Assembly: GCA_014281115.1 (NCBI GenBank)
Contig: JACONQ010000002.1
Location: 4,340,001-4,404,000, forward strand
Length of the DNA stretch: 64,000 bases
Reading direction: 5' to 3'
Source: Laburnicola sp. R22_1
Lineage: Eukaryota > Ascomycota > Dothideomycetes > Pleosporales > Didymosphaeriaceae
The position numbers and the translations under genes are program-made. Below are positions 9,482-18,361 of the stretch, one piece after another. The notes below the pieces were generated by a model, which was given only the letters and a program-made list of their open reading frames with translations, had not been told where the DNA came from and did not search any database. How positions within the stretch are numbered: position 1 is the stretch's first letter; each line of letters begins with the position of its first letter.

Positions 9482-11935
9482 TGCCATGGCGATTGATGTC
9501 CTCACTGGGATAGTGGATGAGTTGGCCTCTCAAATGCACAGGGGATATGGTGGAGTTTCTGGGGATACTTGGAGAGGTTTCTTTTCTTTGGTCGGGCAGG
9601 TGGAGTGGTTTTCTTTTTAGTTGGAAAAGTTCGTGTTTTCCTTTGTTGCTTTTGGGTGGGCAGGCTGCTCACTGGGGAAAGTGGAATGGAGTCTTTAGGG
9701 GGAGGCACTACTCTGAATTCACTTGGCAAGGCGTCAGGACAGGTTGGAACAGGCTGGCTGGGGAGTAACCAAGACGGAGACAGATATAAAGCCATGCAAT
9801 CATTTCGTTATGCGATAGTATACCTTCAACAAACCCCGTTCATGGTGCGTGACGTGATTACTTGTGAGCAACGCGTTCTACACACGCTCTGTACAGTGCA
9901 AGATGCGCGGATCCTGTACCGCCCATACGACGTCAAAAGACTGAGACGCGCGCGGGGCAGTCTCATACGTGTACGACCTGAACAGACAACCAAGCCCAAC
10001 CTTCCGCAGTGATAGAACACGCACCTACGCAACCTTACATTCGCGTTTTCGCATCGCACATCTCTCTGACTAGTGTTCAGCAACCCCTCACAACTACCGC
10101 ACTCATGGTAGGCACACAGGGTCTACGCATTGCACCCCAAATTGAAGATAGTACTTACGAGAAATTCTAGGCATTCAGCACTCTCTGACCGATGTCTACC
10201 AACCCGTCACACCTACCACCAGCCACTTATGTTAGGCACAAAGGATCTACACATCGCATCCCTAATTGAAGATAGTATTACGAGAAATCCTAGGCATCCA
10301 TGCACCGCCAGGGTCCCTACTCCAAGCCTCGTGTTCTCGCGCTACATAAGTTGAAAGCGCAGGCAGATGGGGCAGTGCGTGGCACATTTCAAGCACTTCC
10401 ATCCATGCTGCGTTTGGAAGCTTTGTCCAGGGTTTCCAGGCCACTGGCGCAGAATGCACTGCTCCTTCCTAGACTCTCTTCGACTCGATTGTCTCGCTGT
10501 AAAAGAGTATCCTCAAAAGCGAGACATTGACTATCTAGCCGTTACTCCAGATGTCAAATACATGCCATCGCGTGTAACACAAGGAGCGAAACCAGGTTCT
10601 TGGGCCAGCCAGCTTGTGAAAGAAGCTTGCATAGAGGGCGTACAATGACACCAGATAGGACATGAAGGCCAACGACACAACTTGGCACGTGTGCGGAAGC
10701 GCTGTGGTGTTCACTCGAGGCACTTGCATGTGGTGCCCAACCCACTGACTACCTTAACAATCCATGCAGCGAAGGTACCTTAGGTACAATTGCCCATCAA
10801 CAGCTTAGCAGCTTAAGCGACACCGGCGAAAGAGGCCAGCGAAAATATAAGCCAACATGGTATTCGCACATGCCACTACGGCGCCAAGAACGCGACACGT
10901 TGTACACACCTGCAACTACTCTACCATTCTGCAACAACCACGCCACCCCTCCAACCAAGCCTCGGAACCCTACCTACCCGTCCCTATTCAAACTTTAAAC
11001 CCCAACGTACACGTGCACCTACCCTACCTACCATACCAACCCTTAACAAAACCACGGCAAACCCCTCCACACAATCCCCTCCCACATTTACACACCAGAA
11101 TACAACCGCGCTAACACGACACGACACAACCCTGAGATACAGTACGCACGTTTCACGTTTACCATGAGTAGTGAACGGGTGTGGGGTGGGGTCATCTGCC
11201 GCTAGCTGCTGGGATTCTCCTTGTTGGGGTGTTTACTGGGGTTTTCCATGGAGGTTGATGGTGGATACATACGAGAGGTGAGAACCTAGGTGCTCTGGCA
11301 TTCGGATTTTGTATCCGCCAATGGTATACGGTATGGCTGACATGAGTTGGCGGAAGGTGGCCCGTATACCTTTCAAGATTGGTGCTATTTCTGTGGTCCA
11401 TAGCGTCACCTGTAGTCTAGTGCTCCAGGGCTCCAGGGTTCCTCGGAGCTGAGCCTCCATCAACATCGCACTCGTACTCTGAATAGCTGGTCCCTTGTCA
11501 TGCTTACTTGAGATACATGTCCTGTGGATCTTATATAGACCTGGGGTTTCGCGTGCTAATGTCCGATAAAATCCCGTGACCTGTCAATTTAGCATCACAT
11601 GAGTATTTTTCTCTCGAGGTCGAGGTCCGACAGTTTATTACTAGACCCTGCTGAGCCACGTTATATAAACCACAGCACGCATTGTAGCACCTCCTTTCGC
11701 AATACTGGAGGCTCGTTGGAGGGCAAGTCCGTAGCTTGACTCTCACAGCACGTGAGCAAGCATGCGAACACCAGACCAACGCACGTCAAAGAAAACACAT
11801 CCAAACCAATAGATCTGTAAAGCAGCACTGCATTATTCTCCCAAACTGGTACTATCATTATATACAAGCATTCTTTCCATGCCACCAGCGGCACCTATCA
11901 TATCATGGTATACTATACTTCTCCTCCCAATACAT
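9482..11935. other. 2.4-kb intergenic region
   Basis: No supported gene is visible. It contains an imperfect tandem duplication (10062-10300), a C-rich low-complexity stretch (10860-11130) and short ORFs near 11233-11466 on the minus strand that match no family I know. Confidence 0.5.
10062..10300 (+). repeat. imperfect tandem duplication, about 118-bp unit
   Basis: Copy 1 (10062-10177) and copy 2 (10181-10300) share CTCTCTGAC, CAACCC.TCACA.CTACC, GTAGGCACA/GTTAGGCACA, and AATTGAAGATAGTA with ACGAGAAAT and CTAGGCAT in the same order. They differ by scattered substitutions and small indels, so the duplication is old. No coding potential is conserved between them. Confidence 0.75.
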
Positions 11936-13373
11936 TTAAAACCTCTTCAACTCCGGGCTTCCCTCGGATGCCGGGAAACTGAACTTGGTCTCCACAAACA
12001 CCTTTTGCATGCCATCCTCCTTCTTCTCAAACTTGTAGTACACCTTGTCCAAGTCCTCGAGCCGCACACGATGCGACACCATCTTCAACGGGTCGATCTG
12101 CCTATCTTGGATCATCTTGAGAAGAGACTCCCAGTAGAGGTGGACGGGCGCTTGACCGTTGCCGATGAGGCGGATACCGCGCTCCATCAGAGAGCCGATG
12201 TTGAAGTGGTTGGTCTGTTGTGGTCAGTAACTTGAGCAAGAATGGAAGACAGGGAAGACCTACGAAGCCCACATATACACCAGTGATACCGCAGCGACCA
12301 AAGTTGCGCGTCGAGGTGATCATCTCGTTGACGATCTCGCTCGTGTCCGTCTCCAGACCGAGCAGCATCTCAAAGTAGTGTGCCCAGCCCTTTGCGTACT
12401 CGCCCGCCGCACACTCGATGCTGACGTCCGGCCCGCGGTTGTCGCACATCTCCTTGAGTTTGCTCGTTGCGCTCTCGCCTTTGCTCAACGCCGAGAAGTC
12501 GATCGTCTCGATGTGCGGGTACTTGCTCTTGATATACTCTAACCGCCAGTTCTGGTCGATCATAATGACCCGCGATGCGCCGTTGATCAAGGAGAAGTCT
12601 GCGGCCATTTGTCCGATAGGGCCTGCGCCCCAGATGGCGACTACGTCACCCTTCTTGACCCCAGTATCGACAACCGCGTGCCAGCTCGTAGCGAGGACGT
12701 CGGAAAGGAAGAGGCCCTTCTCGTCGGGAACGTCGTCGGGCAGCGGGAGCAGGTTGACGTCCCCGTAGGGTACACGGGTGTACTCTGACTGGCCGCCTGC
12801 GAAACCGCCGGTGAAATGTGAGTAGCCGAACATGCCGGCTGTCCGTCCACCATACATGCCATTCTCGATCGTGTTCGAGTTCGTCTTTTCGCACTGTGAA
12901 GAGAGCTTCTGCTTGCAGTAGTAGCAGTTGCCGCACGCGATTTGGAACGAGGCTACTACGCGCTGACTGTACAACGGTCAGATGTTGGAAATACACATGT
13001 AAAAAGTGCGAACGTACCCTTTCTTCAGGTTCGTGACCTCGCTGCCCATCTCCTCAACCACACCGCAGAACTCGTGGCCGAGAATGTCGCCCTTCTGCAG
13101 CTCCACGACGGTGCCGTGAAGAAGATGCAGATCTGATCCGCAGACTGTCGAGCCGGTGATCTTGAGAATGACGTCCCGGGGTTCCATGATCTTGGGCTTT
13201 GACACCTCGATCATTTCCACCTTGTTCTTGCCCATCCAGGCGAGGGCCTTCATCGTCCCCGAGCCGCCGGCGTTTGGGGCGATGTCCGGATTCGCGACGT
13301 CCTGAAGGGTGGTGGCATTGTCGCCGTGGCCCATGGCCTGCTCTGCCTTGTAGGCTCCTTGTGACATTGCCAT
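11936..13373 (-). CDS. zinc-dependent alcohol dehydrogenase (MDR superfamily)
   Basis: This is a medium-chain zinc dehydrogenase of 445 aa, probably an NAD(P)-linked cytosolic enzyme acting on an alcohol or aldehyde adduct. Three exons on the minus strand, 13373..13018, 12966..12264 and 12214..11936, keep frame across introns of 51 and 49 nt. The GroES-like half has the catalytic zinc residues (TVCGSDLH, GHEFCGVVEE) and a structural zinc loop (CGNCYYCKQKLSSQC). The Rossmann half shows GAGPIGQMAADFS. The IEVSKPKI and HxxGGFAGGQSEY features recall glutathione-independent formaldehyde-dehydrogenase-like proteins of fungi and bacteria, but the substrate is uncertain. About 55 residues precede the conserved fold. 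Nothing next to it suggests a pathway. Confidence 0.9.
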
Positions 13374-14677
13374 TCTGGGTGGTATCTGTTGTAAATGTAA
13401 AGTATGGAGGGATGTATGGAAGGGGTATCACAGCACTGCCTCAGGTGTGTTGCAATGTGTCTGTGTAGAAGTGTAGAGATGAAAAGCAAAAGTAGGCGGG
13501 GTAGTCCAGCGTTCAAAAACAAAGCGAATTTTGTCTATGACATAGCTATTAGCGAGTATACAACGCTCATCATTTGCCCCCAATTCGTAGCGGTTCTCCG
13601 CATATTTTCATTTTCCCCTGTTCGACGCGCTCGAAGCAGCTAACCAGCACGTCATGACTTCGTAAAAGGGTCGGCAGATGGCTACCAACAGGCGGAATGG
13701 CATCGAACGGCCATGTGGTGGGCAGGCGCTGTGAGATGGAAGAGAGATTGGGCGCCATGTCATGTTGACGTAACGGCTTGGCGATGTGGCTTTGTCAGCA
13801 CCCACGCCTCCACGGCACGTGACGGCCACTTCTCCACTCCAAGGCTCCAAAACTTCAGCTACCACCCATCGGCAGCTTCTATCCATCATGATTGCCATCG
13901 CCAGTCTCTGTGGTGCGGCGTGTAAGTCGCGTCGAGGGGGGATTTCTTCGCGGATGAAATGTACAAGAAGTCGGCAATGCAATGAACGACCTCGGGACTT
14001 TGCGCGATCGCAACACGCGGATGTTGGCATGATTCTGCCACTGTCGCTAATATTATCAAAAGGAAAGAGGAGTAGAAGGACCTACTGGGTTATATACTTT
14101 TGCGCTCGGGAGCACCTTGCTGGCCTCTGGGACGACGGCACATGTAACCCGTGCGTTCAACCGCACTACTGGGAACAATACACCCGCTGGGAGAAGAAGA
14201 GCGCTTCGCACGTGACAATTGAGCGTCAGGGTATGCATATGGGATTCAAAGGTATGTGCTGTGATTTGCACACTGTTACTCTACTGATCAATTTTGAGAT
14301 CGCTGATTCGGATTTGAGCCGCGGTAATTCCATCCCCAGCATTCAGAGAAGCGTTTTCTTGGTCATGTTGAACGCACAGGCGCAGCAATATCATTACATA
14401 TCACTGATGCGGCCTGCCCGTGAAGTTGCCCAATGATAGCACAGTTCCTGTTTGTCTCAATCGATCATGTCAAATTCAGCGCAAACTCAAGCTTAGAATA
14501 GCTCACTTTCGCCGGCAAAACCCTTAGCGCTGTACAGGCTTTAAAAATAACAGACGTCAGTAATCACAAATACTGGGAATGAGGGTGGTTGTATTATTAA
14601 TTCTATTGATGATTGGGGGGTCAAGATATATATGGTTGCGCTTGTGCTCATGACAGATGCATGTCCTTATAGAGAAT
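13374..14677. other. 1.3-kb intergenic region
   Basis: This lies upstream of the dehydrogenase and downstream of the phosphotransferase (14678-16399). Overlapping ORFs at 13608-14030 (minus) and 13786-14436 (plus) have no recognisable motif and look like chance open frames. Confidence 0.4.
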
Positions 14678-16399
14678 CTAGGAGTCCTTGTCGGGGGCAT
14701 GGAGGTTCTCAAACTCCAACGCAAGCATGTCGTCAGCGCTGTCCCAACCCTTCTTCTCGGATCGCTGGCCATAGCAAATCAGGAAGTCCCTCATTGCGAC
14801 AGAACGCAACCAAGGAATCTCCTTCGACATACGCTCAGCAAAGTCGTACCAGTCCATGTTGAGATAGCTCCGCGCAGTGTTGAAAGCAAACCAGTGCATA
14901 CCGGACTTGCGCGTATACTTGGCATCGCTGTCTGGACCGAGGGCCTCCTTCATAAAACCGGCATACATCTGGCGGTACTTCTCAAGCACCCATGGAGCTA
15001 GATCCGCCTCCTTGACGTCGAACTCGGGCTCCCAGTCCTGACGGAGAAATAGTGGCAGGGAAGCGTACCCGACAGGACGGGGCACGGCAAGAACACCCTG
15101 CCAGTCAATAATTCCAGTGATGTTACCGTCCTGGTCGGTGAAGATGTTCTGAAGACCTGAGTCAGGATGACCCAGGACAAAAGTCTCAGTCTCGTCCTCC
15201 GTAACGTCAGGACGACCAGGAAAGGAGCTAATCGCACACTCAGCAAGGCGTTTAAGGCCATTGAGTTTAGCTTGACGCTCGGCCTTCAGTTGATTTTGGC
15301 GCTCAATCTTCGCGTCCTCGTCTTCATCTTCATCCTCAGCATCGTCTCCGTCATCCTCTTGTATATCCTTCTCTTGGCTCTCAATCCATTCGTAGAGCTT
15401 CGCCTCCAGCCACTCGTGCGTAAAGTCGGAAGAGGATTGCTCCTCCAAAGGATCCAACTTGAAATAAGGACCCACAGTCGGAGGGTTCGCATTTTCCAGG
15501 TCTGGGTCGTCCTCGAAATAGAGCATGCCGCTCGCCTCGAATTGAAACTTGCGCAGCTCAGCCATCTTGAATGCCAAGTCGCGCAAGAAGGTTTCGCGCC
15601 GCTTTGCAAGCACCGCAGATGGGAACTCGTTGGCCTGATAGTCAAGATCCCCCTCTTTATCGTATCGAAGAAAAAGGTGATATGCCGATTTACCCTCGGC
15701 ACATTGCATGATGATGAAAGGTGCACCGATAATGTTATCGAGTGTATCGTCCCAAGCAAAGACCTGCATGACGGGTATAGATGTATGTCGGCGGATAAGC
15801 TTCATAGTGAAGACCTCGCTGCGAAGTGTGAGTGCATCGGCCTCTTCCCAGAGCTCTTCAGTGCCCTGGGCTGGAACCTTGATAACAAAATTGCCTTTAT
15901 CCTTCAGCGATAGGATGACGCAGTGGTTGGACGAGCCCTCCGAATGCTTCGTGACTTCACAGTCGTCGATAGTAAATTGATTATCTGTGTCGACATGTTG
16001 CAGAAGCAGCTTCTTGAAGGCGCTATCGTCAATAGCTCGAATAGTCTCAAAATCTTCGCGATTTCGGGGCTCCTCATCCGAAGTAGAAGTGTTAGAAGAA
16101 CGAGAGTGCTCGCTAGGAAGATCGGACCTAGGCTGTTTGCTGCCCTGTCGTGAGTGCTTGCTAAGTTTAGGTTGAGATTGCCTGCTGAGCTGTCTAGCCT
16201 GAGGGCGTTTGCTAGCGCGCTTGCTGCCTTGCTCTTGACAGCCGACCTCCTGGGCCGCAATCGGCGCTTGCGCAGCAAGTTCGCCGTTGCCCAAAGCAGT
16301 ATCTTGCGTGAGGAGTTTCACCCATCCGTTGAAATTCGCAAACTCATGCTGTAGGTTACGAAGGAAATCCATGGGACCGAAACAAGAGCGCTTGGGCAT
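14678..16399 (-). CDS. APH-fold phosphotransferase-like protein
   Basis: This single-exon gene encodes 573 aa of the aminoglycoside-phosphotransferase / choline-kinase-like fold, a family greatly expanded in filamentous fungi with mostly unknown small-molecule or protein substrates. The first 120 residues are low-complexity and rich in S, K, R and Q. The kinase core then shows NFVIKVPAQG (nucleotide-binding Lys), an E in the following helix, and the catalytic Brenner-type motif LGHPDSGLQN at about residue 410 with metal-binding IIDWQG at about 430. An acidic insert of E/D residues (about 345-360) interrupts the middle. The catalytic residues are intact, so activity is plausible. It is not evidence of drug resistance. 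Confidence 0.85.
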   Translation of the reverse strand: MPKRSCFGPMDFLRNLQHEFANFNGWVKLLTQDTALGNGELAAQAPIAAQEVGCQEQGSKRASKRPQARQLSRQSQPKLSKHSRQGSKQPRSDLPSEHSRSSNTSTSDEEPRNREDFETIRAIDDSAFKKLLLQHVDTDNQFTIDDCEVTKHSEGSSNHCVILSLKDKGNFVIKVPAQGTEELWEEADALTLRSEVFTMKLIRRHTSIPVMQVFAWDDTLDNIIGAPFIIMQCAEGKSAYHLFLRYDKEGDLDYQANEFPSAVLAKRRETFLRDLAFKMAELRKFQFEASGMLYFEDDPDLENANPPTVGPYFKLDPLEEQSSSDFTHEWLEAKLYEWIESQEKDIQEDDGDDAEDEDEDEDAKIERQNQLKAERQAKLNGLKRLAECAISSFPGRPDVTEDETETFVLGHPDSGLQNIFTDQDGNITGIIDWQGVLAVPRPVGYASLPLFLRQDWEPEFDVKEADLAPWVLEKYRQMYAGFMKEALGPDSDAKYTRKSGMHWFAFNTARSYLNMDWYDFAERMSKEIPWLRSVAMRDFLICYGQRSEKKGWDSADDMLALEFENLHAPDKDS

Positions 16400-17150
16400 A
16401 AACGGTATAGTTGAAGGGGTAGAGTTGAATGCGGAAAGTTGGGGTTGCAGTGGTTGTTTGTGTCTTGGGCTCGGTAAGTAGGCGGCGGGGCCGACTGCCT
16501 TTAAAGATCTGTGTCAATGACCAGCGGATATTGCACAATGCCATTCACTCACTATATTTGGATTTGAACAACAAACAGTATTTCACACAATGCTTATCGG
16601 AAGCGAAACTCGGGTGTCTTTGTTGCTTCTTCGATCAACAGACAAAGCGATCTGATGAAAAGACAAAGCAAGCTACCCACTACCTTGGAGGTGCATAATG
16701 CAATAGAGGCGGAACCATGTCGTTAAACTCACAATGGCTCCGCTCATTGCAGAATGTTGTAGAATTGAAGGCCGCTGTCACCATTACCGCTCACATATCA
16801 TGTTTGGCTGTTTGGCTTAGGTTGATCTTCATGCGGGACAACTTCAAAGCAAATCGGGCTTGCAATCTTTTTATCCGCTTACTATCCGTACGAATACCCC
16901 GACCGTATTACTTGTGTAAGTATATAATTCAATACATTTAGCGGATTCAACGAGAACAAAGCAACATAGTGCGAAGGATGGATTCCAAAATATATAACAC
17001 AATGTCGAGCTTTGAATTCGAAGAGGATGAATGGCCATTGTAAAACTTCACAATGAACATTTCAAGTCTATTTAACCTCTTCGGCGGACTTAGAAACCTG
17101 GACAGAACAGATCACAAACATACCAAACATCCACTTACACCGACTTCAAA
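16400..17150. other. intergenic region, likely promoter side of both flanking genes
   Basis: This lies between two outward-facing starts (16399 minus and 17151 plus). The half nearer 17151 is AT-rich. No conserved ORF is visible. Confidence 0.35.
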
Positions 17151-17495
17151 ATGGCCATGACCGCAAAAGAAATCTGCAAAATGTACGGAGAGGGATTCAA
17201 GTATGACTTTAATCTCCACACTCGAAACATCCGAACAGGTGCAGTAAGCAACCTTACACACCACTGTCCCATTTGCAAAGCTACAACAAAACGTGAGTGC
17301 TACAAGAACCAGCACTTGGGCTTTTGTCTCGAGCCTGTGCCAGCAGCGAAGTCAACGTACCGTACTACGCGTAGTACTACGTCCCGTAGTACGTCCCGTA
17401 CGCCGTACGTACGTAGCTGCCTCCTAGGCTGTAGCGTAGCCGTAGTTTGTACGGCTCTACAGCGTAGTTACGGCTCTATAGGAGCCTTTTTATAA
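17151..17495 (+). CDS. small protein with Cys/His cluster, 3' end replaced by repeat sequence
   Basis: The ATG at 17151 opens a 114-aa frame. Residues 1-65 look like a real conserved small protein, with HHCPICKATTKRECY and NQHLGFC giving a C-x2-C, C and H..C arrangement suited to bind one zinc. From about residue 70 (17358 on) the frame is encoded by GTAC/GTAG words and reads as R, T, S and Y-rich low complexity. The C-terminus is therefore probably not original. I know of similar short Cys/His proteins in Pleosporales but cannot assign a function. It may be an intact small gene with a repeat-made tail or a truncated remnant. Confidence 0.4.
   Translation: MAMTAKEICKMYGEGFKYDFNLHTRNIRTGAVSNLTHHCPICKATTKRECYKNQHLGFCLEPVPAAKSTYRTTRSTTSRSTSRTPYVRSCLLGCSVAVVCTALQRSYGSIGAFL
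17356..17480. repeat. GTAC/CGTA-word tract with perfect palindrome
   Basis: About 120 bp is built from overlapping CGTAC, TAGTAC, CCCGTA, GTAGC and TACGG words. It includes the perfect 16-bp palindrome GTACTACGCGTAGTAC (17362-17377). It begins inside the coding frame of the small gene and ends just before its stop codon. Confidence 0.7.
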
Positions 17496-18361
17496 GATTT
17501 TAACATAACCTTTTAACGTCCCCCCCTGCGTAACGCAAAGCACCCCGTGCCGCAAAAGATTTCCTATAAAAGCATCTCCACCCCCCACCCCACAGTAAAT
17601 TAAATCGCATCAATGGCAATCCTCTTCTTCTAAGAATTCTCCTTAATCTGATGGTGAGTGGCGAAAAAATTACAGCGCTCTTACTTATGCTTTTAGTCTT
17701 CCCTTTTAAGGCCTCTTAAACCGCACCCGGTTTATATCCCTACAATAAGACGGCTATCCATAAATGCTAGAGTTCGGGGGTCCCAAACGATAGCTCTATA
17801 GTGTAAGGAAGTATTGCAGAGCTTTGCAGATACGCGATCCGTAGTATGATGCAATCCGGATTTATCCGCGCAGAGGGGGTCCTAAGCATGATTTTCGCGG
17901 GCCGATCTAGCGAGCTTACGTGGTGTATCGCTGGAAATTATTACCGTATTGTATTTTATTCTATGCTTAACTAGCGAAGGTTCGCGCTATTCCACAAATG
18001 TCTAACGACTAAGAGGCTATTTTTGGATGGCGGGCTGGTGTTCGTTGCCGCCAGCTGTTCGCTCGTTGGACCACTACCGCCGACATGGACTGGGCCAGCA
18101 GGGTCCTTTTACTAAGCTATATTATCGCGCCGTCAGACAGCGATGGAATAAGATTGGATGATGGTATATTGCGCTCTATTTCTGGTGGCAAATATCAAGC
18201 ACGTGATTCTACATGAAAGGCTTGCGACTTGATCTAGAGGATGCTCGAAGCTTCGGCGTGCAACTTAGGGAAGTATATATACACCTTAATCCCTGGCCCC
18301 CTCTATGAAATAGAGGAATAGAGAAAATAAGATAATAAAAAATAAAGAAATACTAAAGGCT
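17496..18361. other. intergenic region, no gene seen
   Basis: The sequence is AT-leaning with a C-run at 17519-17526 and CCCCCCACCCC at 17581. It forms the 3' flanks of two converging genes. No ORF with family features was found. Confidence 0.4.

Noticed and set aside
11192..11466. Two short minus-strand frames (69 and 77 codons)
   Set aside because: Composition is protein-like but there is no recognised family, no flanking exon and no upstream features. Not enough to call a gene.
13786..14436. 216-codon open frame on the plus strand
   Set aside because: No motif, irregular composition, and it overlaps another equally open frame on the opposite strand. It looks like a chance ORF.
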